NCBI GenBank assembly: GCA_037833965.1
Contig: AP031358.1
Coordinates: 22,514,001 to 22,578,000 of the forward strand
Length of the DNA: 64,000 nt
Source: Marchantia polymorpha subsp. ruderalis
Lineage: Eukaryota; Streptophyta; Marchantiopsida; Marchantiales; Marchantiaceae
Direction: 5' to 3'
Position 1 is the first letter of the stretch; every line of letters starts with the position of its first letter. The translations under genes and the position numbers were made by a program. The notes under the pieces are model-generated. The model saw only the letters and a list, made by a program, of their open reading frames with translations, was not told where the DNA came from and searched no databases. Of this stretch, positions 48,301 to 60,982 are shown one piece after another.

Positions 48301-51300
48301 CATGCATGATTTGGCTGACGCCAGAGTTTGCGTGCATTTATCATTTCTTTATTCTGCTCTCGACCCACAGAGCTGGCCGATCAGAGTCCCGAGTTTGATG
48401 CCCGACAAGAAGATCTCCAGCATGTGGGTTTAGTAAGAGTTAGCAGACGTACTGCAGAGTTAGTCCCCTTCGCCATCCGTCTCCCGCAATGGCGCCCTTG
48501 TCACCCCGGCGGTTGCTCTGCTCTCCGTTCGAATTATTGGTCACGATGGTCTGAAACCTTACCCGAGAATCCGATAAGCTCTGTGTACCGAGATGCACAC
48601 TCATTTCTCGCACATTTATGCGCATTTCCTGCAACCGATTGGGGCATACAAAACTAAATTCTTCGAAGCCACTGTAGGGGAATGGTTCCGATGAAGGTTA
48701 CAGGGCACGACGCCATCAAACGCATACCTCGGTCACCTATTACACACGCTCACATCCTGCTCCTTCGAGCGGTTGGTGGATCGAGGCTGGGTGCATGCAC
48801 ACCTCCGGTACACCCGAGGTCCAGCTTTGATCAGATGTGTTTACCACCCCCTCTGCTGTCTCTGTCTTTAACTATCATTGTCTGATACAATTCTCGCTCC
48901 CTATTGAGGTCGTTGCTCGGATGGCAGAATACAGATGCCACCCACAGAGGTCCACTTGTGTCGATATGTGGATGGAGGAGAGAAGCCCACTGTTCAGACA
49001 TCAGTCCGCAACTTAATTTTTGGACATCTACTCACACGACATCTATCTATTATGCGGACTACGGGAGAATCTTCTTTTACCGTGGGTTCATGGAGCAGCC
49101 CACAACACGATTTTACACCTACTTGCAACGTCTATGGTACAGATTGACAGGAGAATTCTGGTCTACTCGTGTCTTTAAATAACCACGAGATTCCACGAGT
49201 AACAGCTTCTCAAACTTATGGGAGTATTTGCTAGTCATTTCAAGGGTCCGAGGTGTGAATTCCACCCTCAAGAGAATCTAGCCTCTCAAGGCTCTCCCTA
49301 CATTACATGCCCATCTCATAGAGTTCAGAATTGTTGCAAGAATGATGTTAAAAAACAAAAACCAAAGATACTCCAACTCAGTGGATCACTCTTCTCACTC
49401 ACTCACTGCTGTCCCAACTTTGGTCTCATTCTTCAATTATATCCTAATGTAAATCTTACTAGGGTTCGATCTGATTCGATGGACTTTACTAATCAGTAAC
49501 TTAAAGTAATGACAACAAGCTTAGTGAATGATACCTGCTGAACACTGGCCCCCTTGGCCACTACAAAGTTGGCAACTACAGGATCGGTCGATGACTACCC
49601 ATTTGCATAACCAGTATTTTAAGCATTGCTCGGACATTGCCTTGTTTGGCTCTTATTTTCCGACGCTGCAATATACTTCACCATTTTCTTGATACGAGGT
49701 GTGGGAAAATGCATGCTTTCGTTTTTGTATAGTGCTTTGGTGCACTCTATTTATCTCTTGGTCTATTCTCTTTTGTGCTGGCTCGGGTCTTTTTGTTCAA
49801 GCCACTCTTGAATCTTGAGAAACTTTCATGAGATATTCTCACGGACGATAAAACCATGGAACTCCACCATTTTCTTCTGAATCATTCCCAGTAGAGTTGG
49901 TGAACCGCTGTGGCTTTTGCGATGACAAAAGTGGCACTGCCCACAGGTAATGTTCAGGATAAGGATCAGTTCGGAGCTAGCAACGATGCATTGGGTGGCC
50001 ACCTGCTCTTGTTGAGTATTATTAGGCTGCTTGAACACTTAGTTAAACGAGAGGTGGCAGATGATTCACCTCTGGTACTTAGGTGGAGACAACGGGCATT
50101 TTCGTTAGTAGACAAACAGGCCTCCCTCAACAGATTCAAACTTAGGTGCTGTTCTTAGGGAAATTTTACGTGCAGTATGACATATTCCCAATTGTGAAAC
50201 TCTTGGGGGTTTGGCCTGTCTTACTTGATCAGTTTTTCCATGTTTTTGCTATATTGCTTACTTTCTTAAAATAAATCCAAAAACATTGGTATTTTTTAAT
50301 TGAATGATTCAAGAAATGTGGAAAACGTATATAATAATTCATCGAAGTGTTTTTCTCCTTTATGCTATTTTTATAATAATATCAAATAAAATTATAAACT
50401 TTGCAAACAAAATAAAATGTATCATCTGAGACAGTTCATTATCATTTCATTATTGTATAGCAAGTTCCAAAATGCACTCACTTCACATTACAATCAGAGT
50501 CAAATTTCAAGGTACTAAGAATCTCAAATTTAAATTTCAACTTCAAATCAAGTCTTTTATGCACTTCAACGAAACCTGAAACAACAAAATGCAATGTGCG
50601 TCTCCAGTAAATCGCGATCTCTATTAATCCAGTTAAATAATAAAACCTATTCTTCGAAATTTAGTTATCATTTCTATGTTTGACTCCGTATTTTCTATGC
50701 AGTTCGTACCAACATAGTTGTAAGCTGTCAACCATGACACTGTTGATTATCAGGGATTATCTGAGACATCGAGATGCATGCATCTGTATAGAAATGCAAA
50801 TCCTTGTAAGGTATAGTACCCAAGTTTGTACTTGGAACAATGATTGTTTGCGACTGCCTTAAAAAATGAATTACTATTGTTAACCATCCGTATACATGAT
50901 GCACCCAAACAATGAACCCAAATCCCACTGGACTTGACTCTACATCAGTCCCTCCTCTAATAGTTTTGTCTGGGTGGATATTTATGATGACATCAAATTA
51001 TTGTCACCTTTGATACCAAGCTATTTAAGGTTAGATGACCTTTTCACATAAATAGATTAGATGCGCTCAAGATCGAATTTGATACAACGGAATGGGTGAG
51101 CATCCCATAGAAGATCCGCTTGCAAATTCGGACCAATGATTTGATACTTCCCATGAACATTCCCAATGCATACAGCGAGAGCATCACCTTCGTTCCCACT
51201 TGCAACTCCTCTGCCTGTAGAATACGATAAGCAAAAGCAATGAAGGTCAGACCACAACAGAGAAGGAACAAGTCGTTTACTAATTTCGTCAACTTGTCTG

Positions 51301-54300
51301 GAAAAGTAAGATACAGTATGAAAAGACTGATTCCCAATTACTTTACCAATATATGTTAGGAAAGAGCGGAAAAAAAGTGGAGAGGTAGAGCCTGTCGTTT
51401 TCGTACATTATTCCTCATATAAGCAGATAGCTTAGCGAATACAATATACCAGAACATAAATTCGCAGTTCAAAATTTATGAATCCCCAAGTTTTGAGTGA
51501 AACAACTCGGGAACAAACGGTAAATGAACATGATGTTGAGCAGTACAAACCTCTTCAATTCTTGTCTGAACTTCTTGTGCATATGAATAAAGTTTGATCC
51601 CCATTTATTGATAACGCAATTTACATACGATATGTTTGTTCTGAGAAGTTGAAGGATAATAAAGTACTGCATTTACTTTTATGCATTTACATTTGCTCCA
51701 AGGAGTACAAGTTATAAGAAGACAAGTGATAAGAAGACGTAGATGAACTTCAGGAAACATGATGCTGGGATCCACATCCTCACTTGTGAATTGTCAAATA
51801 TCGCACACTTAGCTTCTTGGTAATAATTAATCCAGTTTTTTTTTTATATACTGAAATAAGTAGACACAGGTTTCCATACAATTGAAGTAGAGCTAACGCT
51901 TTGCTACACCCCTCTTCTGCTAGAAGGAGCGCACGCCAAACAACATCTGGTACCTAACTCTGAGAACAAAATTAAAGAAGTTTTTGGCGCTTGAGAGTTT
52001 AGCGGTAACCTGGGAGTAAGAAAAATCTGAATTTCTGAGTGGATAAAGTAGCTCTCGCTTGGCCCTTTTCGAAGGATCAGGAGGCAAAATCGCAGCATTT
52101 ACTTTAAAGAGCCTTGTTTTGTTTCTACCAAACCCAGAAGCTCTCCAACCATTGACTATCTTAAGTGAACGAAGGTCAATGAAAATGAAGTGGTAGGAAT
52201 TGTGAAGGGGTAAAAAGCAAAGGCAGAGTTACAAGAGGTAATCTAAAGGCAATCGCCGGGAGTTGCCAAATAATTGTGTCCAGTACATGACGCACGAATC
52301 ATAGAATCACATTGAAGTGGGGAGCCCCGTCAAGATAGACAGCTTGAGCAGGGCCTAGGATCACAAAAGTGAAGAAGTGAACGCGATATGACCAGGAGGG
52401 GATGACTTCCATGATCGACACTGGATCTGGAGAGTCACCGTGTCGACATCCTTCAATCAGGACTTCTCGTCAAAAGTTAACCCTTCGTACTAGCATGAGA
52501 TTCCACAATTCCACTCAGTTGCTGTATGCTAAGTACCGGGTACAAACTAGTACGTGCAAAGAAATTTTGCATGCTCTATCATCGTATACGGAAGGTCAAA
52601 CATTTAAGGCAAAGGCAATCCCTCAAATCAGACCATCCATGCATCCATCCTTATTATGCATGATCGCTAAAGCCATAGGTTTCGTACGATTGATACACAG
52701 AGAAACCAATTTACTCTGTAACAGACTGTGGCTTGCATACCAGGGCTCAGATGCTGTAGTCTTTCTATAGTGATGATGTTTTCTGCAGAAATGATGTGAA
52801 AGAAATCTTTTGTTATTTAAGGCGCATGAGACCGGATACATAGAGTTGATGACATCTAAAAACTGGGTGCCGAACGTTTTCATGTTTCACTTGTGCTCGA
52901 ATAGTTCAGATGTCTCATGGCGTCGAACATTTTTGGGGAGAGCAGCGAACTGGTTTCTGTTCGGTCATGTAGGGTCTTCATTCATTCTAGGGATATACGC
53001 TGATCATTTGGTAAATGAACATCTCAGTCAGATACCAGAACATTATAATTCACTTGTGAATGCTTAGCTTCAGAGGTGGACAACTTGATGAAGCCTAAAC
53101 AATTACAAATCGGTCGATACTTACAGACTAATTTTGTAAATACTGTTTGCTAACTATCCTGTCAGCAACTTATTACGTCTAAGGCCTCATACCTTTGGGA
53201 CACGATCATGTACTGCTGGATTCTCAAGATTCTAGTCGCATCTTCAATTTGCAGGGTCAATTTCGACCTAGCCCTCGTTATTTGTAATGTGGTGCTGAGT
53301 GCCAGACTCGAGTGTTTCTCCGTGTTATAACCTGGATCATCCCCTTCTTGTCATGCTTACGTTCAAACTTATGTATGTAAGATTTGCGTCATTCTGATTT
53401 GAGTTTTTCCTTTTTCACGCGCGTTCGGGCTGCTGGCTCTAACCTTTTACCTTGAGTTGAGCCTGTACTTCCATCTTTTGCAATCCATCCTTCTCCCAGC
53501 GCAATTCCCCGATACAGCGATAAAGCTTAAGCTGACTGATGAAAGAGTAAAAGTTAGCTAAACGCCGGAGCAAGAAAACCACCTCTATCATATTGACGTA
53601 AAATACTGTTTCATTCCTGGAGTTTGAATGGCGCAGAACTGGCGTGTTCTATTCTCGTGATGATGAGCTGGATGACGATAGGTTTGACATTCTAGTTCAA
53701 ACAATTATATAAGTCTAAATAAAGATTTCAAAGGTGGAGATAAGCCCTTCATTTCAAACAGTATAGATATAGGTGGCAGAAACCAATCAAAATTGGTTCC
53801 AATTTCAAGCAAACAGGGTTCTTCACATTCTCTTGCTGGTGACTGAGATGAAGCGTCGGTGTTCTACACATTCTGTACAATCAGACTTTATGTGAAGGTA
53901 TGTGCTTGAATTTCGAAAGTAGATGCTACTGTTACGTGCTTGAGACAACTGAGAATAGGACCTTGAAGTGTACAACCGATGATGTACATTGAAGTGTGAA
54001 GTTGCGTGGATTTTCCTTCTCATTCGATATCATTTCAACAAGAACACTGAGAATATCCATGTGAATTATGATGCACAATATGCATCTTTGACAGTTTGGA
54101 GTCACAAATACAGTTTCAAAAAGCATACAGCTCCGGTACAGCCTTCTCTACGTATACTTCACAGCATTGTGCTCACAAGAGCATTCCCTACATTGTATAA
54201 CATACAGTAACTTGGCCTGGTCTCCAAGAATGTGAAAACTTCGAAGAGTATAATTTTGTAACTCGGGAACTGGTGCCAAAAATACTTCACTTATTCAGCC

Positions 54301-54980
54301 TCGATCACTGCGAGCCTTCAGCCGGTGGAATCTGAAGTATTGGCAGTTGCATCATATTCGCCCATTCCGACTACTGGAGAAACTAATGTAATCAAATGCT
54401 GTTCTAAATGAATTTTCAAAAAACATGTGACCGCATGTCACAGTTCTGTATGAAGAATTGATGTCCTGCGACCGACCTTGTAGTAGTGGCTACTTCCATC
54501 CTCGATTGAAGTAAACTAAGATCATCTGCCAAATTCTGTCGGACCTTCATCCACAGATGTTGGCAGAGCATATACGTGTTGAACCAGTAGCGCTCCTAGG
54601 CAGTGTGCACCAATCATTACACTTTGTAGCTGGAAATTGCTCTGCTGGTGCAGACGTTACAATTATGATCACAAAATGCCGAGAGCTAACATCTTGTTGT
54701 GTACTGTGCTCTGGTACTTGTTATTTCTTTCGTCACCAAATCATAAGTGCGTCCCAATGGGAAGCTACGTATGCTCTTTGACAGCAGAAAATTCTAGTGT
54801 TTGGATGGTGGGCTGCATATAATTTCATCAATGTTTATGAGTATTGATTCCTCAGTTGCTTTACTGTCTACCAAGTCCTTTTGTCATAAAATAGATCCTC
54901 TTTTACGGGAATTTATATCACTTCACGATTGCAAATATATGAAGTGGAGCATGTGTTCGTCTGTTGAGACATTCCTATTA
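45320..54980. other. Intergenic DNA with no recognised gene
   Basis: Alternates between moderate-GC stretches (45300-49500, 52000-53500) and AT-rich ones. Frames such as 47514-47981 (minus), 48328-48657, 49910-50158 and 52402-52770 have no recognisable domain or exon structure. A TA-rich run lies near 46895-46921. Confidence 0.5.
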
Positions 54981-54992
54981 AAAAGTGATATT

Positions 54993-55069
54993 GATTTTAG
55001 TGTTTATACACTCAACACACATACACCCAAGAAATGCCATTGTGTGTTGGGTGTATATACACTAAAATC
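54993..55069. repeat. Inverted repeat, 29-base arms, 27 matching
   Basis: Arms at 54993-55021 and 55041-55069 (outer end GATTTTAGTGT) pair with two mismatches across a 19-base loop. Stem length and loop would suit a small-RNA-type hairpin, but no transcript evidence can be read from DNA. Confidence 0.9.
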
Positions 55070-56189
55070 ATTACACTCCTATTAGAACATCTATTATATT
55101 TCTAAAACCCTAATGAACCTCAGGCAGTTTGCTACTGATTGTGTAAGCAATTCTTTGTTTTCAGACAAATTGTAGGTTCTTTTTCTGACGTGACTATGAT
55201 GTATTTTTCTAAGCTTTGCATCAAATTAACTTAGCGAGTCAAGTTCGCTTCGTCTAATCTGTGAGACACAATCCTCTGGTTTCGGAACAAAGAATATGAG
55301 GGCTGTGCGTACGCGCAAAAGTGATGACGTTTCTTCTTGCAACACTTTTGATACGTGCGATCTTTGATTTGCGAGGGCAGTAGATTGGGCAGGGTAGGCA
55401 AGTAGCAAGGCGAAAGATATTATCAAGGAACCCCTTTCGAGGATAAATTGGACTAATTAGGTTCACCGTGAGTAATGAGAACAGTTCGTTGTTGAGAATC
55501 AAAATATACCACCGAGATGATATTCGTAATAAGAATACAATACATTGCATCTTATAAGCCCATTATATTGTAGAGTACTTTTCTTGGAGTCCATAACCCT
55601 CCAGATTTTCTTCATTTCACCAATATCAACGGTAGATTCTAATCGTCCTTCAAATAAGTCATATGTATTCTTTTCAAGGAAACACCAAGGGCGTCGTTGC
55701 AGGCCTTCCTTTAAAGGTAATATAATGTCCGTTATAAATGTAGTCTCTGCAAATGTATTGATAATATATACTGCACTTATGGTGGTAGATATAAGATAAT
55801 TATAGTGGCGTAATAGCAGCTGTATATAAGACTATATTGTTCTATCAAGAATGAGGGATGACACGGTGCTCGGAGTTAGCCCCTGGTTTCCAGGATCCAT
55901 ATCCAATGCTGGCGTTGTCACTTGCAGATTGTAGACATGGGGACCACGAGACGGTGGGCGTGAGAATAAGATGGGTGGTTTTTGCTGCCACCATAATGGG
56001 CCTCACATGGCTTTTTGACTCCCCTGGTGTTTGCATTCGCATCCCAAGGCTATGGGCTCTGATTTCTCCAACAGCCTCATTGTTTCAGGAAATTGAATTC
56101 TGCCGTGATTCCGTGGTGAATATCCATGTGTCTGTGGTGTTTAGCTCCACTTATGTCGGTGGGGGGTTTTCTGTCTTCAGTCAGAATTC

Positions 56190-56273
56190 AACATTTAATA
56201 ATGTGGATGGTTATAACTTATAACCATCCACATCATTAAATGTTACTGATCCTGATAACTTATAAGGATCAGT
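56190..56273. repeat. Two abutting near-perfect hairpins with one-base loops
   Basis: The first hairpin has 27-base arms at 56190-56216 and 56218-56244 with one mismatch. The second has 14-base arms at 56245-56258 and 56260-56273 with one mismatch. They touch without a gap, and each has a single C at the apex inside the same 11-mer, ATAACTTATAA (56213-56223 and 56255-56265). Confidence 0.95.
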
Positions 56274-56407
56274 ATGTCTGTGGCGAGCTGGAAACCAGAA
56301 CCTGCTTGTTAAGATTCATTAAGTGGTCAGAGCTATTATGTGCATGAAACAAAAGATGCTGTCTTTGACTATGACGTAGACCTGAACTCTCGTTCATCCG
56401 TTCTGGC

Positions 56408-56445
56408 GTTCAAGACTTGCTTTGCAGTGAAAGCAAGTCTTGAAC
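56408..56445. repeat. Perfect 16-bp inverted repeat
   Basis: The left arm GTTCAAGACTTGCTTT (56408-56423) and the right arm (56430-56445) are exact reverse complements with loop GCAGTG. It lies 135 bases after the double hairpin. Confidence 0.95.
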
Positions 56446-56955
56446 TCTTGTACTTGTGTACCGTATATACGCAGAGGTTCATTCAATCGTTGGGTGATGC
56501 TTGAAGTGAGTACGTCGTAGAAAGACAGTGTTATCCATAGTATCACCTTTCCAGTCTCGCAGAAGTCAGAAATTATGGACACCCAACCGTAAAAATGGCG
56601 GTATATGAGCTCAGTAGGCGAGAAATGTTCGAAACTCAGCCGTTCGACGCTGACTGTTCGAGTCTCGAGACACCGCTCGGCGAGACTGTAAGTTTGAAAT
56701 TCATCTTTGAGAAAGCTAAAGTGAACTAAGTCCTTCGCTTTTTTTTTGAGAATGCCGACCTTCAGTTCTACTACAGAATTTGAAGAGGCTATGGAAGATC
56801 ACAGCCGGTTTGGTCAAAGTTTTTCCTTTTTTCTCATCATCAACTCCGCACTGGGATGGATTTTCAAGGTAGCCTTCTTCATTACGCGTCATTCTCACAG
56901 ATAACAGTGACATAAACACCAGCTTCTGTAAGTCCCAGTGGTCTAAAATAGTCTA

Positions 56956-56982
56956 TTGCGAGGCGAGAGATTCGCCTCGCAA
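56956..56982. repeat. Perfect 11-bp inverted repeat
   Basis: TTGCGAGGCGA at 56956-56966 pairs exactly with 56972-56982 across loop GAGAT. It is the fourth site of this type within 2 kb. Confidence 0.9.
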
Positions 56983-57106
56983 GGAATAACGGTTCCTGCG
57001 TCCATGCAACCACGCTATGTGGCTTTCATGGAACTAAGCATGCAGAAAGCTGGACTAATCATCTTCGGTGCCAGAGACTGTCAAATCCATTTTTCGGAGA
57101 AGATGA

Positions 57107-57162
57107 CTTGGATTAGCTTTTTCATGGAACGTACCTTGGATCAGCTTTCTAGCAGAACGTAC
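57107..57162 (+). repeat. 28-bp tandem duplication
   Basis: Unit 57107-57134 and unit 57135-57162 both begin CTTGGAT.AGCTTT and end GAACGTAC, with a few internal differences. The 28-bp period is not a multiple of three, which argues against this stretch being coding. Confidence 0.8.
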
Positions 57163-58171
57163 CGCGCCATGAGTTATTCACAAGACAATTTAAAATGCAT
57201 CTGTTTTCAGAAAATTAGAAGAAGAGTAGAGGATCCTAATTACGGCTCATCAAGCTTCTTCTTCCAACGTAAGTTCCAGCGCGTTTTCTTCACATTGAAA
57301 CACTACGTCCTTCGCTTCTGTGCTACGAGATTTCGCTGGACGACGGACTGCAGTTCGCAATGCATAGTTGAATCGACTCCCATGAACAGTCGGGATTGGT
57401 CTGAAGTCCGTGTTGGGAATAAAAGCTTCGGAGATTAGAAAGGACTTTTGATCTGAAACGGAAAAATAAGCTCCACATCTCTTGCACCCGAGTTCGGATG
57501 GAAATTATTTTATCGTAGCAGAGACCAGCGAGGCTAATGAAAACACGTACTGTATGATCTGAGTCAAAGCCATGTAAGCGATGCAAAAATCCGTACAGGA
57601 CCCGGAAGAGAAAGTCTTTGAGAAAGGAGAGACACATTCTGTGGAAGCATATTCGCAGCTCTGCACCAGTCTAAGAAGCAAAACGAGTGTTGCTTCCGCT
57701 GCTGACTCTGTAGCGCAACGATGGGATTTTGAACGATCTCCTCAGAAGGTCTCTCTTTGGAGACCAGGTTTGGATTCTAAATGAGCACGGCGGTGGTTCA
57801 CCTCAATCGCAAGACGATTGAACTGGATCACAACCTCAAGAACTGCAACGTTGAGGAGACGATCAACCAGAACTCAGTTCGCCGTCTTGTCATACAGTCG
57901 ATTGACAGGGGCACAATTTACAAAACTCTGGTTACGGGGTGGTGGCTCCAAACCGGTAATTCCAGTCCAGCAGCACTTTTGCAGCACTGTTGTACTGAAT
58001 GAATGAAGCTCATTTAGCTGATGCACTGATCGGTAACATCTGCTGGGTCGTTTCTCAGGTAGGGTGGAAAAGTGACGAGTGGGCTTACTCGCTGAAACGT
58101 GGAAGCTCCGCCCTTACACCACACAGAATTAGAAGGTCACATTATTCTAGAGAATCTCTGCCTTCCTGCAA

Positions 58172-58654
58172 ATGCAACTTTCTTCTCGTCCCACCCATCC
58201 TGGCCTCTGTAGCACCGTCAATCTAGCCAGGGTGCCAGTCTATGGCCGCAATGCTACGTTGGAAACCATTACCCGAGAAGACACTACTTCAAGTGTGAGT
58301 GATTATATATATAATATACAAAAAACTATCCCCCTCCTCCTCCGGGTGACATGGGGAAATTGCTGTGAAACGTACGTCCCGACTGTGGACCCGAGGCTTG
58401 TGGCGTTGGTCAAGTCTGTTGACCTTCTTCAGATGCCGGGCCCAGAAGAGGTCCCCTCAGCATATGGCAAATATGGCATTCAGCATGACGAGGTCCAGAT
58501 GGAATTCATGGGGCCTCGTTCGTTTCATTCGAAATACAAGCTTTTGGAGTTGCAAGCTTCGTTCGATTTTGTTTTGAGCGGTGTGATGAGCCGTTGCTCG
58601 AAATTCGTTCTTTATCGGGGAGAGCCTAGAGCTGACGTAGAAGCGGTGATGTGA
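58172..58654 (+). CDS. Uncharacterised 160-codon ORF, doubtful
   Basis: An ATG-started frame in moderate-GC sequence, with a mixed amino-acid composition that is not low-complexity (for example VTWGNCCETYVPTVDPRL and EEVPSAYGKYGIQHDEVQ). I recognise no domain, signal peptide or membrane segment. A shorter ATG frame, 57781-58002, lies just upstream in a different frame. No splice model joins them convincingly. It could be an exon of a lineage-specific gene, a decayed gene, or chance. Confidence 0.2.
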   Translation: MQLSSRPTHPGLCSTVNLARVPVYGRNATLETITREDTTSSVSDYIYNIQKTIPLLLRVTWGNCCETYVPTVDPRLVALVKSVDLLQMPGPEEVPSAYGKYGIQHDEVQMEFMGPRSFHSKYKLLELQASFDFVLSGVMSRCSKFVLYRGEPRADVEAVM

Positions 58655-58659
58655 CGTTG

Positions 58660-60980
58660 ATAGATCTTTCTAGACCACGAGTAATAATGCAAACAACCCC
58701 TTAGAAGTTGGTCGCTGAAAGGTACACAAGATCGTGAGGACATCGACAAATTCTTGGAGCTTAACATCTACCTTTCAGAACTCAATCTTTGCATGAGCAA
58801 ATGGAAGGATTATAAATATATAGTCTGGCGAGTCAAAGCGTAATGCTTCTCTTGTCTCGAGGTGATTTGGAATGAGATGTGTCACGAGGCTGTCTACTTT
58901 GAAGGGTATATGCATATGAATGATAATGTACTTTTAATCTATCTAAACAAATCTATAGATATACAGACCAGCATGAAAAGATGCGATAACAAAATTCAAC
59001 CTTCATTAAAATTGTTTTTGGAAAATTTAACACATTTTCATACATGGATAAATTCTCAAGCAAATATTACATACATCAGCCTCATCACACCATTTACCAT
59101 TTACCATTTTACACGTAGAGAAAACCCTTGAACAAACTAAAATCATCTAGATATCATAAACATCAGCGGTCTATGTAACAATACCTCACATACATGCACA
59201 TGATGTCATTCTTAGACTACACAATTTCCTATTTCTTAATGACTATTCTCAAAGTTCAAATATAGAGAACATCCCAGAGTTTCATTAAAACCTTTAAAAT
59301 ATATTTTTTGCTATTTTAAGTAAAGAAAATAAATTTATTAATTCATATTTTAAAATACGGATTTCTGAGCTGTAATTTTTTTGATTTTAAACATGAAATG
59401 TACAAAATCAAAATAAAAAATTTCTACAGTTTTGAACATTATACTTTATTTCTTGAAAAGTAAAATTGAAAGAAAGTAAAAAGTTTATAAAAATATTTAC
59501 AAGCAGTTGAAAAACAGATTGATCAATGAAATTTCAAAACAAAATCATTGAACAAGATGCAATACTTCATATATCAATAGCTAATATAATCTAAAGTAAG
59601 CTAGATCGAAGTTGAAGATGGTTTAAATTGAGTAGATTGTATATCATAAATAATTGTCATTTCAGCAATTCTTTAGTTTGTTGATGACCATCATTATGTT
59701 AACAATGAACAAAAAATAAAGTATAAAAACGATGAAGTTATGTCATTTTTTATGTTTTGCCTCTATATTTATGTATTTATGTATTAATTTTTTTATTTAT
59801 TTTTAACTTCAAATTTTGAGTGATATCTTTGGAGTGATTTATTTCATCTTTTTTTATTTTACAGTTGTATCATAGTTCAATTTTTTGATGGATTGTTTCT
59901 CTCAATTTTAAGTGTTGATAGTGTTATATAAATAATGAAATTTATTGATCTGCATATTATGAGAAAAAAATAAAAACTATGATAAAAAATTATGGAGGTA
60001 TCTGAGAAAAATCCAATTTTTTTTTGACTAATAATGAATTTCATCAAAATATGTATATTTAAATTATTATTCAGGAAAATTATTTTTTAATTATTTTTAT
60101 ACTTAATATTATTAGAAAAAATTAAATTATTAATCACTCAATTAAATTTAATTCAAACTTTGTGTAAAAATATAAATTGAAAATATCTATATATATATAC
60201 TAATTAGTGAAAATTTGTGCTAAATATTGTTATTATTTTAAAAATTTCAATCTCAGATTTGACTGATGTGAATTTATCCCAAAATTAAATTTTTTTAGAT
60301 AAATTTTTAAATACAATCATAGAGTAAATGAAAGAGATGGACAAAATTTAAAAGATATGTTCATTAAAGTAGCAAAACATGAAATGTAAATTTTCTTCCG
60401 TTAGTGAATGAAAAGATAAGACATAAAATGGGGTAATTAATGTATGTTTCAACTTCAGCATATCATATTGAAATTTCATCAACAATGATATTTCATTGAA
60501 ATTGACTTGAAAAATAACACAAAACTTTAAAAGATGATAAATCAAATTAATATATTTTATGAAAATTAAGTATTCATTTAAAATAGACTAGTATCAATGC
60601 AATTGAGCCATAAAGGTTTAGGGGTATGGGTTTTCAATATGAATATGCATTTATTTTGTTTTCATATTTTGACGTTAAGTCTAGTAGGAATTAACTGAGT
60701 TATCCTGATAATTCACATTAGCTAGATTAGGGTTTAAGTACTCCTACACGCCATAATTCGAGAACACTTTCATAGCAGAGCTAGCAAAATCTCTCAATAA
60801 TCGTTTCAGATTTCAGATTCGTTTCGTGAGTGTTTTATTGACATTGCTGTCAAACTGGAAAACCTGAACTTTCAGCTTTGTAAGTAAGAGCTGCTGGGAC
60901 ATTGAGGAGCAAGAAGATTTTCGAAGCTTGTTGTAGAGATGTGAGCTCCCCGTGAATTAGCTCGTCTCGTTCCAATGAAA
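58660..60980. other. AT-rich intergenic DNA
   Basis: CTGAAAGGTA at about 58716 and its complement near 58766 form a loose inverted pair. The rest is strongly AT-rich with short frames only. Nothing else was recognised. Confidence 0.5.
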
Positions 60981-60982
60981 CC

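Noticed and set aside
49910..50158. 82-codon open frame with a CCCACAG/GTAATG donor-like site inside
   Set aside because: Starts at GTG rather than ATG, with no recognisable family and no matching partner exon.
51005..51337. Minus-strand TTGGTATCAAAG near 51022 resembling a copia primer-binding site, with a 97-codon frame beside it
   Set aside because: Only about eight bases match the usual TGGTATCAGAGC, and neither an LTR edge nor a gag or pol motif could be found next to it.
55858..57784. A series of plus-strand frames (55858-56223, 56956-57438, 57581-57784) considered as exons of one gene
   Set aside because: No consistent donors and acceptors, one lacks an ATG, and the stretch includes hairpins and an out-of-frame tandem repeat. 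No protein family recognised.
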